Origin: Granulicella sp. WH15
GTDB lineage: Bacteria; Acidobacteriota; Terriglobia; Terriglobales; Acidobacteriaceae
Direction: 5' to 3'
Length of the DNA stretch: 64,000 nt
Assembly (NCBI RefSeq): GCF_009914315.1
Contig: NZ_CP042596.1
Span: forward strand, 186,001 to 250,000
Position numbers and translations under genes: made by a program. How positions within the stretch are numbered: the stretch's first letter is position 1; the number at the start of each line of letters is the position of its first letter. This document shows, one piece after another, positions 47,180 to 56,754 of this stretch. A model generated the notes under the pieces. That model was given only the letters and a program-made list of their open reading frames with translations, made no database searches and was not told where the DNA came from.

Positions 47180-48491
47180 GGTTTGCCTCCCTCCGCGTGC
47201 CTGTGAGTAAGGCGGCGATGCCGAGCGCGGCGCGCTTGCCGTCGGCTACGGCGTCGACGACCTCGCGGCCTCCGTTGGTGCAGTCGCCGCCGGAGAAGTA
47301 TCTGGGGTTGGAGGTTTGGCCGGTGGCGCGGTCGATGAGGATGCGGCCGCGTTCGGTGGATACCTTGTCGGCGAAGACGTGGCTGTGGGTGGACTGGCCG
47401 ATGGCGAGAATGATGGTGTCCACGGGTAGGTGGAAGCTGCTGTCATCTGTAGTGCGGATGAGAGCAAGGGCTTCGACCCGCTCTGTGCCCAAGATGGCGG
47501 CGGGCTGCGTGTGCCAGAGGAAGCGGATGCCCTCTCGTTTGGCGTGCTCGTATTCGAAGGCGAAGGCCGAGATCTGGCCGGGGCCGCGGCGGTAGATCAT
47601 CGTGACCTCTTCCGCGCCCAGACGGATGGAGGCGATGGCTGCGTCGATGGCCGTGTTGCCCGCGCCGATGACGGCTACGCGCGGCGGTGATGTAAGGACC
47701 GCGCCGGACTTGTACCCTGCGATGAGGTCGAGTGCGTTGGTGACGCCGGGGAGCTGCTCGCCCGCGATGCCGAGGGCGTGGATAGCTCCGAGGCCGATGC
47801 CGAGGAAGATGGCGTCGTGGGTGCGCTCCAGCTCTTCCAGTTGGGCCGCGTCGATGGTGGTGTTGAAGCGGAACTCGACGCCGAGGCGGGGGATGAGGTC
47901 GATCTCGCGGAGGCTCTCGGCGAGGGGCAGCTTGTACTCGGCGATGCCGTAGGTGTTGAGACCGCCGGGCCGCGGGCGGGCATCGTAGATCGTTGCGGCG
48001 ATGCCGTGTCGGCGCAACTCAGCCGCGCAGGCGAGTGAGGCGGGACCGGCTCCGATAAGGGCTACCTTATGGCCAGAGGCGGGTGCGGGCGTGAAGGGCA
48101 GCGGTGCTCCGGCGGACTGGTGTGCGTCCATGGCGAAGCGTTGCAGGCGGGCGATCTCGATGGGCTGCTGGCCGGAGTGGTGGAGGACGCAGGCTCCCTC
48201 GCAGAGGACCTCGACCGGGCAGGCACGGCTGCAGGAGCCGCCGAGGATATTGGCTTCGAGGATGGTGCGGGCCGAGCCTGCGACGTTGCCGGAGGCGATC
48301 TTGTGGATGAAGCGCGGAACGTCGATGTGGGTGGGACAGGCGGTAGTGCAGGGCGCGTCGAAGCAGAAGAGGCAGCGGTTAGCCTCGGGGATGGCGGCCT
48401 GCGGGGTGAGTGCGGGGTGGAGATCGGGGAAGCGAGCGCGGGTCTCTGCGGGCGTTGGCGGATGGTCGGAGAAGAGGAGAGGCTTGCTCAC
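47160..48491 (-). CDS. preT: NAD-dependent dihydropyrimidine dehydrogenase, FAD subunit
   Basis: 443-aa electron-input subunit, GltD-like. N-terminal Fe-S cysteines CLFCFDAPCTTACPTHIDVP and CSRACPVEVLCEGACV, FAD site ALIGAGPASLACAAELRRHG near residue 150, NAD site VAVIGAGNTAIDAAIASIRLGA near 275, and a C-terminal FAD motif ending FSGGDCTNGG. Reads into preA with a 20-bp overlap, so the subunits are probably coupled in translation. Confidence 0.94.
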   Translation of the reverse strand: MSKPLLFSDHPPTPAETRARFPDLHPALTPQAAIPEANRCLFCFDAPCTTACPTHIDVPRFIHKIASGNVAGSARTILEANILGGSCSRACPVEVLCEGACVLHHSGQQPIEIARLQRFAMDAHQSAGAPLPFTPAPASGHKVALIGAGPASLACAAELRRHGIAATIYDARPRPGGLNTYGIAEYKLPLAESLREIDLIPRLGVEFRFNTTIDAAQLEELERTHDAIFLGIGLGAIHALGIAGEQLPGVTNALDLIAGYKSGAVLTSPPRVAVIGAGNTAIDAAIASIRLGAEEVTMIYRRGPGQISAFAFEYEHAKREGIRFLWHTQPAAILGTERVEALALIRTTDDSSFHLPVDTIILAIGQSTHSHVFADKVSTERGRILIDRATGQTSNPRYFSGGDCTNGGREVVDAVADGKRAALGIAALLTGTRREANHADIRM

Positions 48492-48531
48492 GCGGCGGCG
48501 CTCCTTGGGAGGTTTGATTATCGCATTGGAG

Positions 48532-48673
48532 CACGCGAAGCGTTAAAAAGGCGTGTGAACGCCCGCACTGCGCGCAGCGGGCCCGTCCGGCAGGACATGC
48601 CTTTAAAAACAACAGCAAGTGCGTCCTCACGCCGGACGGGCGGCACTTCGTGCGGTTCTCGACGCTTCGCGTG
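48532..48673. repeat. Complete composite dispersed repeat (B + A)
   Basis: Perfect 10-bp inverted ends CACGCGAAGC (48532-48541) and GCTTCGCGTG (48664-48673). Reverse B unit in which the central hairpin is changed to CTGCGCGCAG, then CAACAGCAAG linker and forward A unit. It separates preT from the carbamoyl hydrolase gene and could split their transcripts. Confidence 0.9.
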
Positions 48674-48678
48674 AAAGG

Positions 48679-49938
48679 CTACTCTGCGATGATCCAGTCG
48701 ATGGTCCTTTCGGCGAGTTGAGCGAAGGCTTCTACCGCCTGTTCGATGTGCTCGCGTCGTGTGTCTTCAGCGGCGTTGTGGCTCAGGCCGCGCAGCGACT
48801 GCACAAACATCATCACCGTGGGGATGCCGCAGTGCGCGACCTCGGCCGCGTCGTGGAGCGGGCCGGAGGGAAGCTGTGTGACCTCCGTCTGGCCGGTAAC
48901 GTCGGCGATGGCGGCGGTGCATAGCTCGATGAGCTTGGGGTGAAAGGGGACCGGCTCGATGGACCAGATGCGGGCCCACTCGACCGTGCAACCCTCCTGT
49001 TCGGCGAAGCGTCGGCTTGCGCTCTGCGCGTCGGCGTACATGCCCGCCAGGACGGCGGCGTCGAGATCGCGCATGTCCAGCGTCATCTCCGCGCGGCCGA
49101 CGACGGCGGTGACGATGCCGGGGAAGGTCTTGAGCAAGCCGACCGTGGCGACGGCGTCGGGGTGGCGGCGGGCGATGGGGCGGATCTCGAGCGCGAGCTG
49201 CGCGGCGGCGGCGAGAGCGTCGCGCCGCACCGACATGGGCGTGGAGCCGGAGTGCGCCTCCTGGCCGTGGAAGGTGATTGCGTGGCGCTCGACGCCCTTG
49301 GTGCCGAGGACGACGGCCAGCGGCTCGTTGCGGGCTTCGAGCACGGGGCCTTGCTCGATGTGCAGCTCGAGGTAGGCGGCGGCATTCTGGCGCTCGATGG
49401 CGGCGTCACCGATGCGCTCGATGGCCACGCCGTAGGGGGCGACAGCGTCCTCCATGGTGATGCCGTTGCGGTCGGTACGAGCGCGGTCGGCGTCGATGGA
49501 GTGCGTGCCCGCGAAGGCCGAGGAGCCGAAGAGGCTGCGGCCGAAGCGCGCGCCCTCCTCGTCGGCCCAGTCGACGAGGCGAATGGTACAAGGGGGATGA
49601 CCACTATGCGCCTCGCCCAGCGCACGCAGGACCTCAAGCGCGGTGACCACGCCGATGGCTCCGTCGAGCCAGCCGCCATTGGGGACCGAGTCTAGGTGGC
49701 TGCCGAGGATGAGGGCGCGCGGCGAAGTGCCGGGCAGCGTGATCCAGCGGTTGCCCGCGGCGTCCTGGTGGCGTTCGAGCAGAGCGGCGAAGGGCAGTTC
49801 GTCGAGCTTGCGGTCGAACCAGGCGCGGGCCGCGGCCCAGGTGGGTGTCCAGGCTATGCGCTGGGCTCCGTACACGTCGGAGGTGAGGGCGCGCAGCTCG
49901 TCGAGATGGGTAAGAACGGTCTTGGGCGACAGGTTCAT
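48679..49938 (-). CDS. N-carbamoyl-amino-acid hydrolase / beta-ureidopropionase (M20)
   Basis: Hydrolyses N-carbamoyl-beta-alanine to beta-alanine, CO2 and NH3. 419 aa, start at 49938 with GGAGACC upstream. All zinc ligands are present: GSHLDSVPNGG (His), GGWLDGAIGV (Asp), DWADEEGARFG (Glu), LELHIEQGP (His) and SGPLHDAAEV (His). Of the allantoate amidohydrolase/carbamoylase family, so related substrates are possible; the neighbours favour the pyrimidine pathway (pydC role). Confidence 0.9.
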   Translation of the reverse strand: MNLSPKTVLTHLDELRALTSDVYGAQRIAWTPTWAAARAWFDRKLDELPFAALLERHQDAAGNRWITLPGTSPRALILGSHLDSVPNGGWLDGAIGVVTALEVLRALGEAHSGHPPCTIRLVDWADEEGARFGRSLFGSSAFAGTHSIDADRARTDRNGITMEDAVAPYGVAIERIGDAAIERQNAAAYLELHIEQGPVLEARNEPLAVVLGTKGVERHAITFHGQEAHSGSTPMSVRRDALAAAAQLALEIRPIARRHPDAVATVGLLKTFPGIVTAVVGRAEMTLDMRDLDAAVLAGMYADAQSASRRFAEQEGCTVEWARIWSIEPVPFHPKLIELCTAAIADVTGQTEVTQLPSGPLHDAAEVAHCGIPTVMMFVQSLRGLSHNAAEDTRREHIEQAVEAFAQLAERTIDWIIAE

Positions 49939-50245
49939 CTGGGTCTCCGTCCGAGCCCCGAAGAGGGGTTGGATCGAGTGTAACTTGCGTTGCAAAACAA
50001 TGAATCCAGTGCGAGTGGAAGGCCATAAACCACAGATTTCTTAAGGTTTTCTTAAGGTCTGTTTACTGTACGTTCTCGAAACATTCACATTCCGCTCACG
50101 CCTCCAGAGCGACCGGCTGACAAACTCAAATCCGTCAACTATTTCAACCGTAGTCAACGGAGAAGCCTTGAGAGTACGACCACAAGGGGCCGGGCAGCGC
50201 TTTGGGCGAAGCCTCGTTTCGCACGGCCAGACGGTCCCGTCATCC
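49939..50245. other. Divergent intergenic region upstream of the PAP2 gene
   Basis: Contains the PmrA-like direct repeat at 50037-50069 described separately and a pair GTCAAC (near 50138 and 50154) around ATTTCAACC. No gene is supported; the frame running from 50168 into the PAP2 gene lacks a signal peptide at its own start. Confidence 0.45.
50037..50069 (+). promoter_or_regulatory. PmrA/OmpR-family direct-repeat box
   Basis: Two perfect tandem 11-bp units TTTCTTAAGGT (50037-50047 and 50048-50058), giving CTTAAG-N5-CTTAAG, and a weaker third unit CTGTTTACTGT. This equals the PmrA box layout YTTAAK-N5-YTTAAK and the 11-bp period of PhoB-type regulators. It is about 190 bp upstream of the PAP2 phosphatase ATG, oriented toward that gene and the TonB receptor. 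Confidence 0.6.
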
Positions 50246-50992
50246 ATGCACCGTAACACCTGTCTGCTGGCTGCATGGGCTGTGCTCTGCTGCTCCGCTG
50301 GAGCGTGGGCGCAGGAGGCGAAGCCCGCCAAGGAAGCGAAGGAGCATAGCGCCTACTACATCGACGCCTCTGTTGTTCGACTGGCGGCCCTGCTGCCCGC
50401 GCCGCCCGCTGCGGGTTCGGCCACGGTGCAGGAGGAGCTGGCGACGCTGCATCGCATCGAGGCGGCGCGCACTCCGGCGCAGGTAGCGGCCGCGAAGGCC
50501 GACGATGAAGAGGAAGATATCTTCAGCTTCCGCACCGTGCTGGGAGATAGCTTCCGCGCCGACCTGCTGCCGTTGACAGCGGCGCTCTCGGCTCATGTGC
50601 ATAACGAAGAGGGTGTGGCCAGTGGCGAGGCGAAGAAGATGTTTGCGCGTCCGCGTCCCTACCAGGCGGATAAGACGCTGCACCCGGTCTGCGCCGTGAC
50701 CGAGGCTCGGAACTCCTATCCCAGCGGCCACACACTCTCCGGCTATCTGCTGGCGTTCACGCTGGCCGAGCTGCTGCCGGAGCGGAAGCAGCAGATCCTC
50801 GACCGCGCCGACGACTACGCGCACAACCGGCTGGTCTGCGGGGTCCACTACCCCAGCGACCTCGACGCCAGCCGTCGTGCAGCCTACCTCGTCTTCGGCT
50901 ACATGCTGGCTACACCGCGCTTCGCCCACGACCTCGATGCAGCACGCATCGAGCTGCGCGCGCACCCCGAGTTTACTTCGGCCTCGAAGTGA
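50246..50992 (+). CDS. Secreted PAP2-family acid phosphatase
   Basis: 248 aa with signal peptide MHRNTCLLAAWAVLCCSAGAWA. The three-part phosphatase signature is present: KKMFARPRP (KX6RP), SYPSGHT (PSGH) and NRLVCGVHYPSD (RX5HX3D, with Asn for the usual Ser before Arg). Like class A non-specific acid phosphatases of the periplasm, releasing phosphate from organic esters or lipids. The start is chosen at the signal peptide. The TonB receptor gene follows after about 117 bp and a PmrA-like box lies upstream. Confidence 0.9.
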   Translation: MHRNTCLLAAWAVLCCSAGAWAQEAKPAKEAKEHSAYYIDASVVRLAALLPAPPAAGSATVQEELATLHRIEAARTPAQVAAAKADDEEEDIFSFRTVLGDSFRADLLPLTAALSAHVHNEEGVASGEAKKMFARPRPYQADKTLHPVCAVTEARNSYPSGHTLSGYLLAFTLAELLPERKQQILDRADDYAHNRLVCGVHYPSDLDASRRAAYLVFGYMLATPRFAHDLDAARIELRAHPEFTSASK

Positions 50993-51109
50993 AGCAACGC
51001 TGGCGGCCGGGGCCAATGGCGCGCAGGCATCCACACCACGCAACATCACGACCCACACCCAGAAGCTATGGGGAATTGACTGACTAGAACGCAACTAAAG
51101 GAAGCCACA

Positions 51110-53833
51110 GTGAAGACGCTACGAAACTCAATTCGACTTATCGCAGGAGTGTTCCTGTTCGCCCTCTCGGCGGTGCTGATGCACGCGCAGGGAACGGGCG
51201 CACCGCTACAGGGCTCGGTCAGCGATGCCAAGGGCGGCATGATCGCCGGGGCAAAGGTGAACGTGCTCAACGAGAGCACAGGCCGCACTGCCACTACCTC
51301 AACCGACGCCCAGGGACACTTCTCCGTGTCGGGTCTGCCGGTCGGGAGCTACACCGTCGAGGCGACCGCTCCGGGCTTTGGCCTGGTCTCGCGCAAGACG
51401 CTGCACGTCGCCGCAGACCACTCCGATAGCGCAGAGCTGACATTGCAGATTGGCGGCACCAGCGCCGATGTTACCGTCGAGGCCGCGGCCACCGGCTCAA
51501 TCGCCGCGGCGCTGGCTCCGATGGACGCGCTGCTCGAGGCGCGCTCGGCCCGCACCGTGATCACCTCGGCGTTCATCAACAACTTCACCTCGCCGGTATC
51601 GGACTTCGGCGAAGCAGTCGAGATGGCCCCCGGAACCTTTACCACCAACGGCAACGGCGTCGGACTGGGACAGAGCGCGACCTACTTCCGTGGCTTTCCC
51701 GACGGCAACTACGACATAGACTTTGACGGCATCCCGTTCTACGACACCAACACGCCGACGCACCACTCGTGGGCCTTCTTCCCCGCGCAGTTCCTGGGCG
51801 GAATCGACTTCGACCGCAGCCCCGGTACAGCCTCTACCATTGGGCCTACCCCGTTCGGCGGCTCCATTCACCTGCTCTCGAAGGATATGTCGCCCATCCA
51901 GAACACGCGGGTGCAGTTCTCGGGCGGCTCGTATCACACCTATCTCTACGACCTGGAGTATGACTCGGGAAATCTCCTTCCCAGCCACAAACTGAACTTC
52001 CAGATCGACGTGCATCACCTGCAATCGGATGGCTACCAGACTAACAACGACCAGACCCGCAACGCGGGCGCGATCAAGCTGGTGTACAAGCTCGGCGAGC
52101 GCACCACGCTGACAGGCTTCTCGGGCGTCATCTGGCTGGATGCGAATACGCCGAACTTCAACGCCACGCGCTGCCAGATGTACGGTGCCTCAAACGCCAA
52201 CTCGACCACGACGTGTATCGCGACGGGCAAGGTCCTGCTGCCGTATACGGGCGCGGGCATCAACTTCCTGAACGCGGATAACTCGGACCCGATCAACTAC
52301 CTGGACAAGCAGTACAACTACTACCATGTGCCCACGGACTTCGAGTACGTCGGCGTGCACTCGGAGCTGGGCCGTGGCGTGACTCTGGACATCAAGCCCT
52401 ACACCTACAACTACGACAACTCGGAGAAGTACTCGAACGCCGCGCCGATCACCGAGTCGAAGACGGTGAACTTCAACGGCAACCCCAACTCGACCACATG
52501 GTTCGGCATCGCGGTTCAGCCGTGTAATGTGCAGGTCAAGGGCAAGCTGCCCTGCGGCGTGGACAAGTACAACAGCTATCGCAAGTACGGTGAGACCGGA
52601 GCCCTGAGCCAGGTATCGCGGTTCGGTATCCTGCGCGCGGGCCTCTGGTACGAGTGGGCCGCGACGAACCGTCACCAGTTCCCCTCTGACCCCTTGAACA
52701 ACTGGGCCGACCAGCCGCTCTCGAACTTCAACGAGCAGTTCTGGACGAACTCCTACCAGCCCTATGGCGAGTACGAGTTCCACGTGCTGAAGAAGCTGAG
52801 CATCACGGCGGGAACGAAGTTCTCTTACTACACCATCCATACCAAGCAGTTCGCCGACAACGGCAAGACCATCGGCGGCCTGGGCACGAACGACCCGAAC
52901 ACCTTCATCACCAACAGCGGCAGCTATTCGGCGTGGCTGCCCTCGATCGACGCCAACTACCGGATCAAGAACATCTGGTCGGTGTACGGGCAGCTTTCGA
53001 CCGGCAGCGTGGTGCCGCCGAGCAAGGTCTTCGACTACACGCAGAGCGCGGCCGGTATTCCGGTCAAGACACTGCCTAAGCAGCAGCGCTCTACCACCTA
53101 TCAGGGCGGAACGGTGCTGAAGCTGAAGCACGTGACCTTCGATGCGGATGCGTATCATATCCGTTTCCAGAACAGCTACTCGTCCACGCCGGATTCCAGC
53201 GGCGAGCCGCAGTACTTCCTGCAGCCCAGCTCGATCACCAAGGGCTTTGAAGCGGAGAGCAACGTTTACATCGCACACGGCCTGAGCGTGTACCTGAACG
53301 CGAGCGTCGGACGGGCCACGTACGTGGGCGTGCTGCCGGTGGCCTGTGCGCCGAGCAAATGCACGGCCGCGCCGATCACGGTACAGGCTCCGAGCGGGCT
53401 CTGGGTGCAGAATACTCCATCGGATGTGGAGACCATAGGCGTGACCTATCAGCACAAGAGCTGGGACATGGGCCTGTTCAACAAGCGGGTCGGCACGTTC
53501 TATTACGATAACGGGGCCTACCATAACCAGGCCACCATCGACCCGTTCACGCTGACGAACCTGTTCTTCAACTACACCATCCGCAACAACTCGCGCTTCG
53601 ATCAGACCAAGATCAGGCTGAGCTTCAACAATATCTTCGACCAGCACAACATCACCAGCGACAACATTGTGGGCTCGGCGTTGACGCAGACGATCGCGGC
53701 CAACGGCACCACCTATACCGATCCCTTCAACACCAAGGGGCAGACCCCGATCAACGGAGGCGATAACCTTGGCGTGCTTCCGGGCCGCAGCGTGATGGTC
53801 TCGGTAATCTTCGGCTTTTCCATAAAACACTAA
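51110..53833 (+). CDS. TonB-dependent receptor with CarboxypepD_reg-like N-domain
   Basis: 907-aa outer-membrane protein. GTG start behind AAGGAAG. Sec signal to MHAQ (about 27), beta-sandwich domain (30-115, GSVSDAKGGMIAGAKVNVLNESTG), plug domain (about 125-260, TYFRGFPDGNYDIDFDGIPFYD, FGGSIHLLSKD), then the beta-barrel ending GRSVMVSVIFGFSIKH with a terminal aromatic pattern. Two Cys pairs in the loops may form disulfides. The substrate is unknown; the phosphatase partner suggests a phosphorylated or metal-chelating ligand. A terminator follows. Confidence 0.93.
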   Translation: MKTLRNSIRLIAGVFLFALSAVLMHAQGTGAPLQGSVSDAKGGMIAGAKVNVLNESTGRTATTSTDAQGHFSVSGLPVGSYTVEATAPGFGLVSRKTLHVAADHSDSAELTLQIGGTSADVTVEAAATGSIAAALAPMDALLEARSARTVITSAFINNFTSPVSDFGEAVEMAPGTFTTNGNGVGLGQSATYFRGFPDGNYDIDFDGIPFYDTNTPTHHSWAFFPAQFLGGIDFDRSPGTASTIGPTPFGGSIHLLSKDMSPIQNTRVQFSGGSYHTYLYDLEYDSGNLLPSHKLNFQIDVHHLQSDGYQTNNDQTRNAGAIKLVYKLGERTTLTGFSGVIWLDANTPNFNATRCQMYGASNANSTTTCIATGKVLLPYTGAGINFLNADNSDPINYLDKQYNYYHVPTDFEYVGVHSELGRGVTLDIKPYTYNYDNSEKYSNAAPITESKTVNFNGNPNSTTWFGIAVQPCNVQVKGKLPCGVDKYNSYRKYGETGALSQVSRFGILRAGLWYEWAATNRHQFPSDPLNNWADQPLSNFNEQFWTNSYQPYGEYEFHVLKKLSITAGTKFSYYTIHTKQFADNGKTIGGLGTNDPNTFITNSGSYSAWLPSIDANYRIKNIWSVYGQLSTGSVVPPSKVFDYTQSAAGIPVKTLPKQQRSTTYQGGTVLKLKHVTFDADAYHIRFQNSYSSTPDSSGEPQYFLQPSSITKGFEAESNVYIAHGLSVYLNASVGRATYVGVLPVACAPSKCTAAPITVQAPSGLWVQNTPSDVETIGVTYQHKSWDMGLFNKRVGTFYYDNGAYHNQATIDPFTLTNLFFNYTIRNNSRFDQTKIRLSFNNIFDQHNITSDNIVGSALTQTIAANGTTYTDPFNTKGQTPINGGDNLGVLPGRSVMVSVIFGFSIKH

Positions 53834-53852
53834 CCCGTTGCAGCAGCCTCGC

Positions 53853-53895
53853 ATCCGTGCAGGGGGAACTTTCCTCCCTGCACGGATTTTTTTTG
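53853..53895 (+). terminator. Intrinsic terminator of the TonB receptor gene
   Basis: Perfect 12-bp stem ATCCGTGCAGGG (53853-53864) / CCCTGCACGGAT (53876-53887), followed by TTTTTTT. Confidence 0.95.
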
Positions 53896-53925
53896 CTTCG
53901 GGAATTGGAACTCATTGTGGCGAAG

Positions 53926-54001
<76 letters not shown>

Positions 54002-54089
54002 TGCCCGGCACACGTCTCAACACCCGGCCGAGAGGACAGGGGAACGCGCCCCATTGATTGTACTGTGCGGAGCGCCGTGCGCAGGACGG

Positions 54090-54284
54090 TTACTTTTCGC
54101 CGACTGTGCCGGGCGTCGCATTGGCGTCTTCGGGCGAAGGATTCAGGTGGCCGGTGCGGTTCTCGGGCGTGGAGGACTGGACCTCGGTCTTGCCGGGGCC
54201 TGCGGTCGCGGGGTTGTCGCCGCGGTAGCCGGAGGGCTCGACCGCTGGGTTGCGTGTTGTGCCACTGCGGGGATTGACTGACAT
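54090..54284 (-). CDS. Small disordered hypothetical protein, 64 aa
   Basis: Start ATG 54284 behind AGAAAGAGG with good spacing. The protein is rich in Pro, Gly, Asn, Thr and Ser (MSVNPRSGTTRNPAVEPSGY...) with no hydrophobic core, so it is probably intrinsically disordered. The family is unknown. It resembles small general-stress-type polypeptides in composition only. An upstream in-frame ATG at 54368 is less likely. Confidence 0.5.
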   Translation of the reverse strand: MSVNPRSGTTRNPAVEPSGYRGDNPATAGPGKTEVQSSTPENRTGHLNPSPEDANATPGTVGEK

Positions 54285-54777
54285 CGGGGCCTCTTTCTCT
54301 GGCAGCTTCGGGAGCTGAATCGGGAATCCGGCAGCCCGGAGCGCGCCTGTCTCTCTGATGGGGCACACCGGGTCTCGAAGTTGCCCGCACCTCGCAGAAG
54401 ATTAGACGGAAGGCTCCTGCGAATACCCGTGCCTGATTGCATACGTCCGGCGAGACCCCCGTTATTTCTCTGCTGCCGACCGTGGCCGAGGGGTATCATC
54501 CTTAGATGATTTGCTGCATTGAGCCATGTGCGAAGATGCAATGGAACTTATCGGGAGATGGTATTTTATTAGCTTGTTTGAAAGATTTTTTCCTCGAGGA
54601 CTGATCGTACTAGGCCACGGGATAAAGTCTCTGTGAGCGATGAATTGCGTGGTCGGCAGGGCGAATCCTGGTGTGTTTGGGTAGACAAGATCCACCTGTG
54701 TGGGGTCATTCAGAGTATCTAGATCCCCCATGAAAGCAAGGCATGGGACGGGTGTTGCGGTTGAAAGGGAATTGCGG
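54285..54777. other. Long intergenic region
   Basis: No credible gene. The part from about 54500 to 54720 is AT-rich compared with the surroundings and has no recognised repeat. It probably carries the rfbBAD promoter. A frame at 54462-54731 on the minus strand lacks support. Confidence 0.4.
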
Positions 54778-55875
54778 TTGAAAACTATTTTAGTTACCGG
54801 CGGCGCGGGCTTTATCGGGTCGAACTTCGTGCTTCACATGCTCGAGCAGGGAGACTGCTCGATCGTGAACCTCGACAAGCTGACCTATGCGGGGAACCCG
54901 GCCAATCTGGCCTCGCTTGAAGGCCGCCCGGAGTACACACTGGTGCGGGGAGATATATGCGATGCGGCCCTGGTCGCCTCGCTGCTCGAGCAGTACCGGC
55001 CCGAGGCAATCGTACACTTCGCCGCCGAAAGCCACGTCGACCGCTCCATCGCCGGGCCGGAGGCCTTCCTCAAGACCAATATCGACGGTACATTTACCCT
55101 CTTGCAGGCCGCGCGGATTTACTTCGGCAAGCTCACCGGGGCCGAGCGCGATGCCTTCCGTTTTCTGCATGTTTCGACCGACGAGGTCTACGGCACGCTG
55201 ACCCCTGAAGACCCCGCCTTTCACGAAGAGACGCCCTACGCGCCCAACAGCCCGTACGCCGCCTCGAAGGCCGCGTCCGATCACCTGGTGCGTGCCTGGG
55301 TCCATACCTACGGGTTGCCCGCCATCGTCACCAACTGCTCCAACAACTACGGTCGTTTCCAGTTTCCGGAGAAGCTGATTCCGCTGATGATCCTGCACGC
55401 GCTCGCGGGCAAGCCGCTGCCGATCTACGGCGATGGCCTGCAGGTCCGCGACTGGCTCTACGTGGAAGACCACTGCAGCGCGCTGCGCACAGTGCTGGCC
55501 ACAGGCCGCGTGGGCGAGACGTACAACGTCGGAGGCGGCAATCAGCGCAGCAATCTCGAGGTCGTCAAGACGCTCTGTGCGCTGCTCGATGAGCTGGTGC
55601 CCGATTCCAAGTTCGTGCCCCACGTGCGACTGATCACCTACGTGCAGGATCGCCCCGGCCACGACCGGCGCTACGCCATCGACGCGCGCAAGTTAGAGAC
55701 GGAACTAGGCTGGACAGCAAAGGAGAGCTTCGAGACAGGGTTGCGGCGCACCGTGGAGTGGTATCTGGCTAATCGCGATTGGGTCGAGGGCGTGACCAGC
55801 GGGGCCTACCAGCAATGGATCGGCCAGAACTACGGCAGTCGCGCCGTGGTGGAAGCAGGCGAGGCCGCCCGATGA
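54778..55875 (+). CDS. rfbB: dTDP-glucose 4,6-dehydratase
   Basis: Second step of dTDP-L-rhamnose synthesis. SDR enzyme, 365 aa: NAD motif [11 protein letters not shown] at the start, [10 protein letters not shown], active-site STDEVYG and [11 protein letters not shown] (Tyr-x3-Lys), [14 protein letters not shown]. Start taken as TTG 54778, giving MKTILVTGG, with AAAGGGA seven bases upstream. The ATG at 54730 would add 16 unusual residues. Overlaps rfbA by 4 bp. Confidence 0.95.
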   Translation: MKTILVTGGAGFIGSNFVLHMLEQGDCSIVNLDKLTYAGNPANLASLEGRPEYTLVRGDICDAALVASLLEQYRPEAIVHFAAESHVDRSIAGPEAFLKTNIDGTFTLLQAARIYFGKLTGAERDAFRFLHVSTDEVYGTLTPEDPAFHEETPYAPNSPYAASKAASDHLVRAWVHTYGLPAIVTNCSNNYGRFQFPEKLIPLMILHALAGKPLPIYGDGLQVRDWLYVEDHCSALRTVLATGRVGETYNVGGGNQRSNLEVVKTLCALLDELVPDSKFVPHVRLITYVQDRPGHDRRYAIDARKLETELGWTAKESFETGLRRTVEWYLANRDWVEGVTSGAYQQWIGQNYGSRAVVEAGEAAR

Positions 55876-56747
55876 AGGGAATCATTCTGGCCGGAGGCTC
55901 CGGCACGCGGCTGCATCCGGTCACCCAGTCCATCTCCAAGCAACTGCTGCCCGTCTACGACAAGCCGATGATCTACTACCCGCTCTCGGTGCTGATGCTG
56001 GCGGGGATTCGCGAGATCCTCATCATCTCGACGCCCGACGACACGCCGCGTTTTGAGCAGCTTCTCGGCGACGGTTCTCAATGGGGCTTATCGCTTCAGT
56101 ACAAGGTCCAGCCTTCGCCCGATGGGCTGGCGCAGGCCTTCCTCATCGGTCGTGAGTTTCTCGCCGGAGAGGGCTGTTGCCTGGTGTTGGGCGACAACAT
56201 CTTCTACGGTCACGACTTCGCCCGGACGCTGCGCGCAGCCGGTGCGCACCAGAGTGGCGCGACCGTCTTCGCGTACCCGGTGCTGGACCCTGAGCGTTAC
56301 GGCGTGGTGGAGTTCGACTCGCAACGGCGCGCCATCTCGCTCGAAGAGAAGCCGCGCAAGCCCAAGTCGCGCTACGCGGTGACGGGCATCTACTTCTACG
56401 ACGCGCAGGTGGTCTCTGTGGCTGAGGGGCTGAAGCCCTCGCCGCGCGGCGAGCTGGAGATCACGGACGTCAACCGCTGGTACCTGGAGCGCGGCCAGCT
56501 GCGCACAGAGCTGCTGGGGCGAGGCATGGCGTGGCTCGACACCGGCACGCACGACTCGCTGCTTGAGGCCTCGAACTTCATCCAGACGATCGAGCGGCGG
56601 CAGGGCCTGAAGGTTGCCTGCCCCGAGGAGATCGCCTACCGGCTCGGATACATCGACGCCGATACGCTGCGGCAGCTCGCGTCCAAGATCGCCAAGAGCA
56701 GCTATGGACAGTACCTGCTGCGCCTGCTGGAAGACGTGGTCTATTGA
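55872..56747 (+). CDS. rfbA: Glucose-1-phosphate thymidylyltransferase
   Basis: Makes dTDP-glucose from glucose 1-phosphate and dTTP, the first step of the rhamnose pathway and target of feedback inhibition. 291 aa: [17 protein letters not shown] (nucleotide loop), [62 protein letters not shown] overlaps the rfbB stop (ATGA). rfbD follows after 7 bp. Confidence 0.97.
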   Translation: MKGIILAGGSGTRLHPVTQSISKQLLPVYDKPMIYYPLSVLMLAGIREILIISTPDDTPRFEQLLGDGSQWGLSLQYKVQPSPDGLAQAFLIGREFLAGEGCCLVLGDNIFYGHDFARTLRAAGAHQSGATVFAYPVLDPERYGVVEFDSQRRAISLEEKPRKPKSRYAVTGIYFYDAQVVSVAEGLKPSPRGELEITDVNRWYLERGQLRTELLGRGMAWLDTGTHDSLLEASNFIQTIERRQGLKVACPEEIAYRLGYIDADTLRQLASKIAKSSYGQYLLRLLEDVVY

Positions 56748-56754
56748 TTTGGGC

